Below are positions 41,089 to 50,453 of a DNA stretch of 64,000 nt, piece after piece (position 1 is the stretch's first letter; every line of letters starts with the position of its first letter). The notes under the pieces were generated by a model. The model was not told the origin of the DNA. It searched no databases and saw nothing but the letters and a program-made list of their open reading frames with translations. The stretch spans positions 1 through 64,000 of the forward strand of contig JBCDIT010000002.1 in assembly GCA_038748775.1 (NCBI GenBank), given 5' to 3'. The DNA is from DAIQNV01 sp038748775. GTDB taxonomy: Bacteria > Planctomycetota > Phycisphaerae > Phycisphaerales > UBA1924. A program made the translations under genes and the position numbers.

Positions 41089-43170
41089 ATGCGAACACAC
41101 CTCGCGATCACGCTGGCCGCGACCGCAACACCATCCCTCACAGCCCAGGTCCTTGTCTCGGCCGAGGTCTCGGGCAGCGCGCTGGTCGCGATCGACACTG
41201 CGACCATGAACATCGAGGTCATCGGAAACTTCGGCGTTGAAATCGACAAGGCTGAGTTCGCCTGGTTCGAGGGCACGCTGTACGCCGTCGGGTACGGCGA
41301 CCGCCTCGGCCCGACCTTGCTCAGGCTCTTCGAGGTCGACCCGGCGAGCGGCTCGGTCACCCCCATCGCCGATATCGCCACCCCGGACGGCGAGCCGGGG
41401 TTCCTCCGGGGGCTCACCGCCGACGATGAGGGCCTGCTCGTCCTGGAATCTCCGCTCGGCGACCCGTTCTTCCCCGATCTCCACCGGCTCGACCATCGAA
41501 CCGGCCAAGCGATCCCCGAGGACCCGACCGTCTGCGACACGCTGTTCAACCGTGCGCGGGACATCGAGGTCGACCCGGTGACCGGGGAACTGCTCCTGTT
41601 CGAAAACCTCGGGGGCGTGCCGGCTCCGCTCGAAATCACCTCGATCGACCTCGTCAACGGCACGTGCGACCAAACCCAAGACGTCGACATCGAGATCACG
41701 GCGTTGCTGTCCGGCGGGCAGCACAGCTTCGAGATCGTCGGCAACACCCTCTGGACGATCGATCACGGCTTCGGCGCACCATTGGGAGAACCGGTGTCGC
41801 TCCTGCGGTTCACCCGCGAAGGCGACTCATGGGCGACCATCACCCGCCGCATCCTGTTCCGGCCCGAGTCGTTCTCGCCGATCTACCTGCTCTACGGGCT
41901 CGCCACCGCGACCGACCCGGCGCTCCCCGATCCCGCCTCGCCGTCGACGCAGGGCTCGCCCGCCGCCCAGTCCAACGCCGCGTTCAGCCCCGCGCCCTCG
42001 ACCCTCGACGCGAGCGACCGCATCACCCCGCCCCGCGCACGCGGCCCGTTCGCGGTCCGCCAGGACCTCCCCGCCGACCGCATCAAGCTCGGCGACGCCT
42101 TCGCGCTCTTCGAAGGCACCGTGGTCAACATCGCCACCGGCACGACGCGAGAACTCACCCTGCCGAACGGCGCGAGCGGGCCCGACGTCGGCAACGACGG
42201 CATCGACCTGTCCGACGCGTTCGTGCTCATCGGCGATCCCGGCGACGCGACCAGCGGCCCGAGCGCAGGCGCGGCCCACCTCGTTGACGCGTCGTCGGGT
42301 GAGCCGCTTCACACGTTCTACCCCGCCGACATCGCCCCGGGCGGGCGGTTCGGCGTCGAGGTCGCGATCGACGCCGAAGAACGGCTCGTCCTCGTCGCGG
42401 GCAACGAGAGCGTCGTCTCCTTCGACCTCGACTCGCGCGACCACGTCGCCACGTTCGACATCCCGGTCGGCAGCTCGTTCGAGGTCGAGCTCGAGGCCGC
42501 CGCGGGGTCCGCGGTCATCCGCGCCGGCCGAGAGTCGCCGATCCTGTTCAACGCCCGCACCGGTGAACCGATCCGCACGCTCGTCCTCACCGGCCCGACA
42601 AGCCCGGACCCCGCCGACACCACGGTCGCCATCTCGCCGCACCACGTCCTCGTCGGCGTGCCCTACGCCCGGGAGACCCACTCCGAGCAGGGCGGCGTGT
42701 ACATCTTCGACCCCAAGACCGGAGAACGCACCGGCTATTACCGCGCGCCCGACCCCGGAACGCGGCACGAAATCGGAGCCGCGATCGCGATCGACGGCCA
42801 CCGCTTCGTCACCGGCATCGACAACGCCGGCTCCGTCGGCGCCCACATCGTCGACGCGCGCACCGCCGCCCTCGTCGGCGTGCTCACCAACCCCGCACCA
42901 AGCACCGACGAGTCGATCGCCTTCTCGAACGGCCGAGCCGTCCTCGGCACGCGGTCAGGCCTCGGCGTCTCGTTTTACGACCTCGCGATGCCTTGCTCGG
43001 TGATCGATCTCGCCCCGCCCTTCGGCATCCACGACATGGCCGACCTCGAGGCGTGGCTGCGCTTCGCACTCACGAGCGACCCCCGGGCCGACATCGCGCC
43101 CCCGTTCGGCGTCCTCAACATCGCCGACACCAACGCCGTCGGCCCGACGCTCGCCGCGGGATGTCCCTGA
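41089..43170 (+). CDS. Secreted FG-GAP-like protein with GC-type dockerin
   Basis: 693 residues from ATG 41089 (gaggag seven bases upstream; an in-frame start at 41041 is rejected). Signal peptide to about residue 21. The first 300 residues resemble a beta-propeller read of DUF-type (AWFEGTLYAVGYGDRLGPTL), and residues 330-620 are blades as in the 15-20 kb proteins. It ends in two PFGxxD halves (LAPPFGIHDMADLEAWLRF; APPFGVLNIADTNAVGPTL) and AAGCP. The second half has lost most of its Asp residues, so calcium binding may be weak. It follows the gene remnants on the same strand. Confidence 0.82.
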   Translation: MRTHLAITLAATATPSLTAQVLVSAEVSGSALVAIDTATMNIEVIGNFGVEIDKAEFAWFEGTLYAVGYGDRLGPTLLRLFEVDPASGSVTPIADIATPDGEPGFLRGLTADDEGLLVLESPLGDPFFPDLHRLDHRTGQAIPEDPTVCDTLFNRARDIEVDPVTGELLLFENLGGVPAPLEITSIDLVNGTCDQTQDVDIEITALLSGGQHSFEIVGNTLWTIDHGFGAPLGEPVSLLRFTREGDSWATITRRILFRPESFSPIYLLYGLATATDPALPDPASPSTQGSPAAQSNAAFSPAPSTLDASDRITPPRARGPFAVRQDLPADRIKLGDAFALFEGTVVNIATGTTRELTLPNGASGPDVGNDGIDLSDAFVLIGDPGDATSGPSAGAAHLVDASSGEPLHTFYPADIAPGGRFGVEVAIDAEERLVLVAGNESVVSFDLDSRDHVATFDIPVGSSFEVELEAAAGSAVIRAGRESPILFNARTGEPIRTLVLTGPTSPDPADTTVAISPHHVLVGVPYARETHSEQGGVYIFDPKTGERTGYYRAPDPGTRHEIGAAIAIDGHRFVTGIDNAGSVGAHIVDARTAALVGVLTNPAPSTDESIAFSNGRAVLGTRSGLGVSFYDLAMPCSVIDLAPPFGIHDMADLEAWLRFALTSDPRADIAPPFGVLNIADTNAVGPTLAAGCP

Positions 43171-43269
43171 CCTCGCCCGACGCAGCCGGTCGTGACCAAC
43201 GCGACCCCGGCTGCCCGTAGGTAGCACACCCCGCTCGGGCGAGCCCGGAGATCGGGTTCGCGCGTACGT

Positions 43270-43842
43270 TCAGTCGTCGACGCCCAGATCGGTTTTCGTA
43301 AACAGCGCCTCGAACCGGTACCCCGCCCCCTCGACGTTCGCCCGAGCCCCCTCCTCGCGGTCGATCGTCGCGATCACGCCGAGCACTTCGAGCCCAGCCT
43401 CGCGCAACGCCCCGACCGCCTCAAGGGCCTGGCCCGCTGTGGTCGCGACGTCTTCAAGGAAAACCACCCGCTCGCCGGGCTCCATCGCCCCCTCCAGTTG
43501 CTGGGCCGTGCCGTAGTCCTTCTTCGCGTTGCGAACGAAGATCGTGGGCCGTCCCAACACCAAGCTCGTCACGGCAACGAGCGGTATCCCTCCGAGCTCC
43601 GCGCCCGCGAGCCGATCAGACCGGACCCCAGCATCCGATTCGATCTGTTCGATGCGCTCAGCGAGCAATTGAGCCACCGGTTTCAGCAACTCCGGACGAG
43701 TGCTGAATTTATACTTGTCCAGGTAGTAGTTGCTCGTTTTCCCCGAACGAAGAACAAATTCACCTCTCAGGAGGGCGGCGTCGGCAATGGCTTTCGCGAG
43801 CCCTTCGCGATCTACCGGGTCTCGGGTGACGTATTCGTTCAT
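43270..43842 (-). CDS. pyrE: Orotate phosphoribosyltransferase
   Basis: 190 residues; makes OMP from orotate and PRPP in pyrimidine synthesis. The PRPP-binding motif is VVFLEDVATTAGQALEAV (about residue 125). LLRGEFVLRSGKTSNYYLDK near the N-terminus and LGGIPLVAVTSL fit the family. The gene is single and convergent with the 41089 gene, with no other pyr genes nearby. The ribosome site (aggg about 11 bases before the ATG) is weak. Confidence 0.92.
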   Translation of the reverse strand: MNEYVTRDPVDREGLAKAIADAALLRGEFVLRSGKTSNYYLDKYKFSTRPELLKPVAQLLAERIEQIESDAGVRSDRLAGAELGGIPLVAVTSLVLGRPTIFVRNAKKDYGTAQQLEGAMEPGERVVFLEDVATTAGQALEAVGALREAGLEVLGVIATIDREEGARANVEGAGYRFEALFTKTDLGVDD

Positions 43843-43950
43843 TCAGCAAGACTACCCTGTCGCGCGCGGTCGACGCGCCGACGCGTCCAAACAGACCCCT
43901 GGATTCACCGGGACCAGGCCAGACCCTCGCGGGACCAAAGGAGCACGAAG

Positions 43951-45084
43951 ATGCGCCCGATCCGTTCGCTCGCCATGATCGCCGCCGCCGGCAGCCTTCT
44001 CACTTCGACCGCGAGCGCCCAGCTCATGCCGCCTCCGCCCCCGGGCGAAGAGAAGCCCGCGTACGTCCCGCCGGTGCGCCCGCAGCCCGCCGCGGCCCCC
44101 GCCCGTCCCACGCAGCCGGCCCAGCCCGCCCAGCCGCGCCAGTCGCAGCCGCGGAGCACCGGCGGCGAAATCCCCGACATGCCCTACGCCCCGTTGGCCT
44201 GCCCCATCGCCAGCGTCGCGGCCTGCAAGGACTATGACGGCCCGCCCGCCTTCTACGACCGCCCGCTCCACATCATGGCGCTGACGCGCAACCCAACGAC
44301 CGTCACGTCGACTGTCGGCGGCACAATGCAGTACCTCGCCAAGCGCCGCGCCGAACAACTCGAGCCCGCGATCCTTGAAAACCTCGACCTCGTCATCGAT
44401 ATCGAAGACGGCCTCATCGAAACCGTCGGCATATCCGATCTCCGAGGCCTTCGCGACGTCTCCTCCCGCTTGCAGACGCTCACGGCCAAGCCGCCGCTCA
44501 CCACCGGGCTCCAGGAGCAGCGGATTCTGACCCGCGTCCAGGCCGAGTGGAACCTCAAGGTCATGAGCGACTACCAGAAAGCCCTAGGCACCTACTGGCA
44601 GGAAGCCGAGCCGGAGCGGGCCAACGACCTGCTGCTCCAGCACGTCATGAAGGACTCGGTCGCCGAGGCGATGGAGGCGTACCACGCGATGCTGTCCGAG
44701 GTGGCCCTTCGTCCCGACTCCATCGTCGCCGCTGTTGACCTGCCGCCGGCCGTCACGCAGTCGTTCCTCAACGCGAAGACCGACGTGAGCGCCTTCGCCC
44801 GCGAGCGGAGCCGTGTCGAAGCGGTCGAGAAGATCCGGCTCGCGATGCGCCCCCTGACGATCGATCAGCGCCGCGCCGTGCTCCAGGCGGTGACGGACAC
44901 CCGCGCCGGTGAGGGCCAGTCGCTCATTACGCCGTTCGAGGTCACCTACGACGGCAAGCAGGTCGTCGAGGTCGAAGAGGCCCGGATCGTCACCCCCGAG
45001 AACGCCGCCAAAGCCCTCCAAGGCGGCGGGCGTCCCGAAGGTGCCGCACTTCGTCGCCAGATCCAGAACGACAACGACGACTGA
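43951..45084 (+). CDS. Secreted protein with proline-rich N-terminal region
   Basis: 377 residues from ATG 43951 (aaggag seven bases upstream; a longer frame to 43498 is antisense to pyrE). Signal peptide to about residue 24 (LLTSTASAQ). The next 50 residues are Pro/Gln/Ala repeats (RPTQPAQPAQPRQSQPRS). The remaining 300 residues are helical and contain no motif I recognise. Cys pairs at ACPIASVAACK may form a disulfide. It ends with an acidic NDNDD tail. Function unknown. Confidence 0.7.
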   Translation: MRPIRSLAMIAAAGSLLTSTASAQLMPPPPPGEEKPAYVPPVRPQPAAAPARPTQPAQPAQPRQSQPRSTGGEIPDMPYAPLACPIASVAACKDYDGPPAFYDRPLHIMALTRNPTTVTSTVGGTMQYLAKRRAEQLEPAILENLDLVIDIEDGLIETVGISDLRGLRDVSSRLQTLTAKPPLTTGLQEQRILTRVQAEWNLKVMSDYQKALGTYWQEAEPERANDLLLQHVMKDSVAEAMEAYHAMLSEVALRPDSIVAAVDLPPAVTQSFLNAKTDVSAFARERSRVEAVEKIRLAMRPLTIDQRRAVLQAVTDTRAGEGQSLITPFEVTYDGKQVVEVEEARIVTPENAAKALQGGGRPEGAALRRQIQNDNDD

Positions 45085-45090
45085 TCCCCG

Positions 45091-46719
45091 TCACGCCTCC
45101 GGGCGCATCATCGGGAACAAGATCACGTCGCGGATCGTCTGCTGGTTTGTCAAGACCATTGTCAGTCGGTCGATGCCCAGGCCCATACCACCGGCCGGGG
45201 GCATCCCGACTTTCAGTGCGCGCACGAAGTCTGCGTCGAACGTGCGGAACGTCGACTCCTCGTCGTCGATCCCCGCCAATTGCCCGCGGAACTTCGACTC
45301 CTGGACGTCTGGGTCGTTCAACTCGGTGTAGTGGGGCCCGATCTCCATCCCGCCGACGAACAAGTCCGCGCGTTCCGCGATGGAAAGATCCGAAGGCTTG
45401 GGCCGCGTCAACGGGCTCAACGCAGACGGGTAGTCCATGATCCACGTCGGCTTGCCCGGGTCGAGTGTCGGCTCGGCCACGTCCTCGAACAACTCGTTGA
45501 TCACGAACAGATCGTCCAGCCGCTCGCCGCTCTCGTTGACGAGCTTGATCCCCCGCGATTCCGCTTCAGACCGCGCACGCTCGATGTCCGACGTCGGAAA
45601 ACCAAGGACGCGCTCGAACAACTCCGCGTACGTGACACGCTCGAAAGGCGAGCCGAAGTCGATCGAGATATCGCCCCACGGAACGAACAAGCCCTCCGCG
45701 TCCACCCCGTCCTCTCCCGCTCGCTCGCGGCACGCCAGCGTCGCCGCGGCACGCACGATCCCCTCGGTGATGCCCATCACCGTGTGGTAGTCGCCGAACG
45801 CCTGGTACAGCTCGACCATCGTGAACTCGGGGTTGTGCTGCTTGTCGAGGCCCTCGTTGCGGAAGTTCCGATTGATCTCGAACACCCGGGGCATACCGCC
45901 CACGAGCAAACGCTTGAGATAGAGCTCCGGCGCGATCCGCATGTAGAGCGGGATGTCGAGCGCGTTCATGTGCGTCTCGAACGGACGAGCCGCGGCCCCG
46001 CCCGCCTGCACCTGGAGCATCGGCGTCTCGACCTCGACGAAGCCTTCCGACTCGAGGTGCTTGCGGACCGCGGCGACGATCTTGCTGCGAAGCTGGAACG
46101 TGCGCATCGTCTGGGGCGTCGCCCAAAGGTCGATGTACCGCTGACGATAGCGAAGCTCGATATCCGCCAGGCCCTCGTGCTTCGCCGGGGGCACCACGAG
46201 GCTCTTCGAGGCCGGCCTCACCGAGCTGGCCCAGAGCGTCACTTCGCCCTTCATTGTCTTCATCAGAGGACCCTCGGCGATGATGATGTCGCCCAGGTCC
46301 GTCTTCTTCGCAACCCCGAAGCCTTGCTCGTCGCAGTCCTTCTTGCTCACCGCGATCTGAAAGCTCTCGCGCGTGTCGTCGCGGAGGTTCATCCAGATCA
46401 GCTTGCCGCCGTCGCGGTGCAGCTTGACCCGCCCCGCAACGCTCACCCGGGGCCGATCGTCGACCAACGCAGGCAGATCGGCCGCCGAGATGTCAGGGTT
46501 GTCCTTCTTCGTCGCTTTCTGCGCCGCGACGCTCTCTTGATGGGCCTTGTCCGACGCTTCGTCGTACGCGGCCCACGCCTGCGCCAAGGGCATCAGGTCG
46601 TCGCGACGACCGCCGTACGGGTCGAGCCCAAGCGCTCGCACCGCTTCGCGGTTCTCCAGCCGCTGGCGCTCGTACTCACTGGTCGAGATCTCGGTCGACG
46701 GTTCGTTTTCGCTGCTCAC
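45091..46719 (-). CDS. lysS: Lysyl-tRNA synthetase (class II)
   Basis: 542 residues from GTG 46719. N-terminal OB-fold with VAGRVKLHRDGGKLIWMNLR (about 90-110), then class II core: motif 2 FEINRNFRNEGLDKQHNPEF and motif 3 GGMGLGIDRLTMVLTNQQTI (residues 505-525). An insert of about 35 residues (AAQKATKKDNPDISAADLP) sits before the OB-fold. Length is slightly above the usual 500. No clear ribosome site at either candidate start; a TTG at 46734 adds five residues. Confidence 0.95.
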   Translation of the reverse strand: MSSENEPSTEISTSEYERQRLENREAVRALGLDPYGGRRDDLMPLAQAWAAYDEASDKAHQESVAAQKATKKDNPDISAADLPALVDDRPRVSVAGRVKLHRDGGKLIWMNLRDDTRESFQIAVSKKDCDEQGFGVAKKTDLGDIIIAEGPLMKTMKGEVTLWASSVRPASKSLVVPPAKHEGLADIELRYRQRYIDLWATPQTMRTFQLRSKIVAAVRKHLESEGFVEVETPMLQVQAGGAAARPFETHMNALDIPLYMRIAPELYLKRLLVGGMPRVFEINRNFRNEGLDKQHNPEFTMVELYQAFGDYHTVMGITEGIVRAAATLACRERAGEDGVDAEGLFVPWGDISIDFGSPFERVTYAELFERVLGFPTSDIERARSEAESRGIKLVNESGERLDDLFVINELFEDVAEPTLDPGKPTWIMDYPSALSPLTRPKPSDLSIAERADLFVGGMEIGPHYTELNDPDVQESKFRGQLAGIDDEESTFRTFDADFVRALKVGMPPAGGMGLGIDRLTMVLTNQQTIRDVILFPMMRPEA

Positions 46720-46793
46720 GCATCGATCGTACAACGGCCGCTCGCACCGATCCCATTTCGGTCGTACGAAGCCCGCCCGATCGACGCGGTGGC

Positions 46794-47345
46794 TCAGCTG
46801 GTCCCGTTGCCTATCTCGCTGCCATGCCCATTGCCGTTTGCAAGCGCACCGATCCGCGAAGCCGCGGCCGTCGCCTTCAGGCTGACCCCGTCAACGCTCA
46901 CCGCGGCGAGTTGTTCGGCGAGTTCGGTATCGCAGAGCGGGCGGCTCCCACCCGCATCGGCTACAAGATCGGCCATGGTGACGCCACTGAACGTATTGAG
47001 GATGTGCATCGCCGCTTCGTCCAGTGCCTTGTGCAGAGCGCAGAGCACGCCGCCGTGATTCGGCAGCCCCAGCGGGCAAGACTCGATCCGGCGCACCGGA
47101 TCGATGGCGTTCACGACGTCCAGCATCGTGATATCCGCCGCCGCCTTGGCCAGCCGATAGCCGCCGCCGACACCGCGGCGACCGACGATCAGATCGGCCT
47201 GGGCGAGCAATTGGAGGACCTTCGCGAGGTAATTGCTTGGCACCTTCGTGTACCTGGCCAGCACCGGCGTCGGCGTCAACTCATCCGGCGCGTACGCCAA
47301 GCACGACATGGCCCGAAGGGCGTATTCACTGGTTTGGGAAAGCAT
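46794..47345 (-). CDS. Rrf2-family transcriptional regulator
   Basis: 183 residues from ATG 47345 (ggag eight bases upstream); the in-frame start at 47432 has no support. It has the Rrf2 winged helix (SQTSEYALRAMSCLAYAP, then VLQLLAQADLIVGRRGVGGG) and two Cys in the usual iron-sulfur region (ESCPLGLPNHGGVLCALH), with a third further on (SRPLCDTE). Rrf2 proteins with this region often bind 2Fe-2S and respond to NO or redox. Inverted repeats in the upstream region could be its operator. Its C-terminal 30 residues are Gly/Asn-rich. Confidence 0.85.
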   Translation of the reverse strand: MLSQTSEYALRAMSCLAYAPDELTPTPVLARYTKVPSNYLAKVLQLLAQADLIVGRRGVGGGYRLAKAAADITMLDVVNAIDPVRRIESCPLGLPNHGGVLCALHKALDEAAMHILNTFSGVTMADLVADAGGSRPLCDTELAEQLAAVSVDGVSLKATAAASRIGALANGNGHGSEIGNGTS

Positions 47346-47495
47346 CACGCGGCTCCACGATGGCGTCCCAGGCTCCGCCTTCGCGATGCCAAGGGACGCT
47401 GAATCGGACCCGCCCCGGTCGGATCGTGGCAATTAGCGGGAATCTCATCCCGAAAGCTCTAATCACCAACGGCAGAGTAGCGCAACACGCGGGGG

Positions 47496-47539
47496 ATTCC
47501 TAGAACAGTTTCAGGAATTATCCAGATCACGAAGTCTGG
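47496..47539. promoter_or_regulatory. Inverted repeats upstream of the Rrf2 gene
   Basis: attcct-N11-aggaat (47496-47518) and ccaga-N8-tctgg (47522-47539). Neither is followed by a T run, so they are more likely protein-binding sites than terminators. They lie between the MoxR stop and the Rrf2 start, 150 bases upstream of the latter. Confidence 0.35.
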
Positions 47540-47571
47540 TTTGGCAAATACCGCGTTTCAGGCTCAGGAGC

Positions 47572-48648
47572 TCAGTTCAGGGCCCGCGATAACCGCTCGC
47601 CACCGGCCGTCTCGGCGTGCGGCACGTGTTCGAGCAAGCCATCGATAACCGTATCGGGGGTCACCTGATCGGCCTCCGCATTGAAGTTCGTGAGCACGCG
47701 ATGCCTCAGCACCGGGTGGGCCACCGCCGCGACGTGTTCCGGGGTCACGTGCGTGGCGCCGTCGAGCAAGGCCCTCGCCTGAGCCCCGAGCACCAGATAC
47801 TCGCTCGCCCGTGGACCGGCACCCCAGCTCAGGTACCGAGTCGCGATTTCCGGGCGCGACACCCCTTCGTCCTCCGGTTCGCCCACGCGCGTCGCTCGCA
47901 CCAGACGCAATGCGTACTTCAAGACATGGTCGGCCACCGGCATCGCTCGCACCACGCGATGAACCCGATCGATATCGATCGCGTGGAGGACCTCTTCGAC
48001 GTTGGCCCGCTCCTTGGTCGCGCTGCGCCTCACCACCTCGAGTTCGTCGTCGGCGGTGGGGTACTTGATCAACACCTGGAACATGAATCGGTCGAGCTGC
48101 GCTTCGGGCAGCGGGTAGGTGCCCTCTTGCTCAAGCGGGTTCTGCGTCGCAAGCACGAAGAACGGATCGGGCAACGCGTGCCGAACGCCGCCCGTCGTGA
48201 CCTGACGCTCCTGCATGCTCTCCAGAAGGGCCGCCTGCGTCTTCGGAGGCGTGCGGTTGATCTCGTCTGCAAGGATCACGTTCGCGAAAATCGGGCCCTT
48301 GACGAACCGCAACTCGCGACGACCCGTCGACTTATCCTCATCGAACACCTCTGTGCCGGTGATATCGCTGGGCATCAGGTCCGGCGTGAACTGCACGCGG
48401 CTGAACTTCAAACTCAGCGTCCGGGCGATCGTCGAAATCAGCAGCGTCTTCGCCAATCCCGGAACCCCGACGACGAGCGCGTGACCGCGGCAGAAGACCG
48501 CGAGCAAGACCTGTTCGACAACGTCCTGCTGGCCAACAACGACCTTGCCGATCTCCGAACGAAGCCGCGCCGTCGCCGCGTGAACCGCGTCGATCGCTTC
48601 ATCGGGGTGTACTTCAGGATCCGGGATGGTCGAAGGGGCGTCGGTCAT
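47572..48648 (-). CDS. MoxR-family AAA+ ATPase
   Basis: 358 residues. The core shows IGKVVVGQQDVVEQVLLAVF, Walker A VGVPGLAKTLLI, Walker B VILADEINRTPPKTQAALLE, and sensor FVLATQNPLEQEGTYPLPEA. MoxR proteins act as chaperones with VWA-domain and DUF58 proteins to mature complexes. No such partner lies beside it here. The first 20 residues are acidic and Pro-rich. The ATG lacks a ribosome site. Confidence 0.92.
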   Translation of the reverse strand: MTDAPSTIPDPEVHPDEAIDAVHAATARLRSEIGKVVVGQQDVVEQVLLAVFCRGHALVVGVPGLAKTLLISTIARTLSLKFSRVQFTPDLMPSDITGTEVFDEDKSTGRRELRFVKGPIFANVILADEINRTPPKTQAALLESMQERQVTTGGVRHALPDPFFVLATQNPLEQEGTYPLPEAQLDRFMFQVLIKYPTADDELEVVRRSATKERANVEEVLHAIDIDRVHRVVRAMPVADHVLKYALRLVRATRVGEPEDEGVSRPEIATRYLSWGAGPRASEYLVLGAQARALLDGATHVTPEHVAAVAHPVLRHRVLTNFNAEADQVTPDTVIDGLLEHVPHAETAGGERLSRALN

Positions 48649-48729
48649 GCCGCGATGGTAGCGGGCGGGACAAGACCCACCGTGCGTTCAGACACGCGCT
48701 GGGTTCGCAGGCCCAAAACCGGTCGGAGC

Positions 48730-48771
48730 AAAAAAAATCGCGGCCGCGTGGGGTCTCGTCACGCGGCCGCG
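48730..48771 (-). terminator. Strong rho-independent terminator, minus strand
   Basis: Stem cgcggccgcgtg / cacgcggccgcg (12 bp, loop of 9) followed by eight T on the minus strand. The nearest upstream gene on that strand ends 357 bases away. Confidence 0.85.
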
Positions 48772-49127
48772 TCGAGTCGGGCTGCAACGCCCAACTCACC
48801 AAGGGGATGTACCGTCCATCGCACAGCGGGTTGCACCGCGCTGGCGAGATCTCGTCACTTGGGTCGTCCCAGTCGATCAAGAGTCGCCCGACACCAAGTC
48901 CGCCTGAGCGGCAGCATCGCGACCCGATTCGTGCCGGCATGCCCCACGCCGGCTCAGAGTTGAGCGTTGCATCCATGCGGTGCTCACCCATTTCTACGAA
49001 GAACAGCCGTCAAAGTTTCGCCGGTTCGCCCATGAAGCCGGGGTTTCCTCGCAAAAACCCCGTGCGACCGCGTCAGGCCGTACAAAACTTGCTGAGACCG
49101 AACTGTAATAGCCCAGTTGGTCGCGGT
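48772..49127 (-). ncRNA. Possible untranslated RNA or long 3' end
   Basis: 355 bases without a convincing gene, on the same strand as, and just before, a strong terminator. Minus-strand structure: gcgacc near 49127 pairs with ggtcgc near 49070, enclosing aactg/cagtt (49100-49117); then ggggttt / aaacccc (about 49038-49060) and gggc / gccc near 48783-48796. It is either the 3' untranslated part of the PDZ gene or a separate small RNA. No promoter could be placed with confidence. Confidence 0.3.
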
Positions 49128-50354
49128 TTACGGGCGTTCTTCGAGCCGGTCTAGCAGCGTTTCGAGCCGGTCGGCCGTCTGGTCGAGCGTCCAATCCAGC
49201 TTCTCAAGTCGGCGTTCGAGCCGATCGAGCCGGTCGTCGAGCCGATCGAGATCGACGCTGTTCTGCTCGGAGTCTTCCACCTGACGGCGGAACTGCTTGA
49301 GAATGGCCATCGCCTCGTCGAACGTGTCCTCGCGACTGTCCGTGGGAAGATTGAAGAGCTTGTTGTTCATGATCAGCGTGCCGTCGTTCGACGGGAAGAA
49401 CAACCCCTTCGGAGTCTCGCCGAGCTGCCGAAGTGACTGTGCCAACTGATCTTCCGCCATGTCGATCTGAGCCTGAACATCGCGCGGAAGGCTGCCCTTC
49501 ACCTCGTTCAGCGCGCCGAGCGCCGCCTGAATCGCCGACTCCACGACGTCGTTCGTGTTGGTGGTCAGCGACTGCCAATCACGCAACGTCGCCGCCGGGC
49601 TCGCCGGCTCGGGCGGCAACTCGAGTCCTATCTCCACCCGGTTCGCAATTCCGAGCGCTGTCGCATTGAACTTGTCGAGATGAACCTCGACGTTGAGGTT
49701 CTCACCCGCCCGGTTCACCTTGAGCATCATGGTTTCGTTGGGGCGCTTCGTGGACAGTGCCTTGGTGATGTCCGCTCGTTTGATGTCCGACTTGCCGTCG
49801 ATGGCCGTGATCAGGTCGAACCTGCGAAGCCCGGCCCGGTCTGCCGGCAGATCATCGAGCACGCTCTCGACCAAGACGGCCGAACGACCGTCGAGCCCGG
49901 CGATCTGAAGCACCGCATCGGTCGGGTCACTCAAGGTGACCCCGAGCATCACAGAGGGCTTCTCGACGCGCGCCGGTGTCCCGACCGTTGTCGCCAACGC
50001 CGGCGTCGACGGCGCCGGCGGCGCCGCGACCGGCAAACGCTTCAAGCCGCCGGGCAGTGTCCGAAGGCGCGGGGTCGTCGGGATGGTGATCGTCCGGCTC
50101 ACAAACCCGTTCTCGTCGATGATCTGAACGCGGTTCCCGATCCGACGAACGCGGTCCGAGTCAATCTGCTCGCCGTTGATCGTGATCTCGACATCGTCGT
50201 TGTCGATCCGAACCGAGATCGTCTCGTCGACCCGGTCGTTGTCGATGTCCCACGTGATCGAGGGTTGGATCGCGGCGGCGGTTGCCGGGGTGATCGCGGC
50301 GCAAAGCCCGGCGGTCGCGATCAGAGTTCGGATCGGAAGGTTCCAGCGTGCCAT
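49128..50354 (-). CDS. Secreted PDZ-domain protein
   Basis: 408 residues from ATG 50354 (aggagaaagg upstream); the in-frame start at 50414 is rejected. Signal peptide (TLIATAGLCAAITPATAAA). A beta region (about 25-100) with RVDETISVRIDNDDVEITIN precedes a PDZ domain (about 140-230: VMLGVTLSDPTDAVLQIAGL, LDDLPADRAGLRRFDLITAI). The rest is helical, ending in a heptad-like LDRLDDRLDRLERRLEKLDW coiled coil. PDZ domains usually bind C-terminal tails; a periplasmic protein-quality role is possible. It follows the anti-sigma gene on the same strand. Confidence 0.8.
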   Translation of the reverse strand: MARWNLPIRTLIATAGLCAAITPATAAAIQPSITWDIDNDRVDETISVRIDNDDVEITINGEQIDSDRVRRIGNRVQIIDENGFVSRTITIPTTPRLRTLPGGLKRLPVAAPPAPSTPALATTVGTPARVEKPSVMLGVTLSDPTDAVLQIAGLDGRSAVLVESVLDDLPADRAGLRRFDLITAIDGKSDIKRADITKALSTKRPNETMMLKVNRAGENLNVEVHLDKFNATALGIANRVEIGLELPPEPASPAATLRDWQSLTTNTNDVVESAIQAALGALNEVKGSLPRDVQAQIDMAEDQLAQSLRQLGETPKGLFFPSNDGTLIMNNKLFNLPTDSREDTFDEAMAILKQFRRQVEDSEQNSVDLDRLDDRLDRLERRLEKLDWTLDQTADRLETLLDRLEERP

Positions 50355-50453
50355 GACGGTGCCTTTCTCCTCGCATTCAGAGCGGCGAGGGGGGTGTATT
50401 TCCGCGTTGCCCACAGGGATGCGCCGGACGCATTCGCCCGTCGGGAGAGTGGG

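Noticed and set aside
48614..48991. 125-codon minus-strand frame around the strong terminator
   Set aside because: It would have to be translated through a 12-bp GC stem and an eight-T run, and then into the moxR start.
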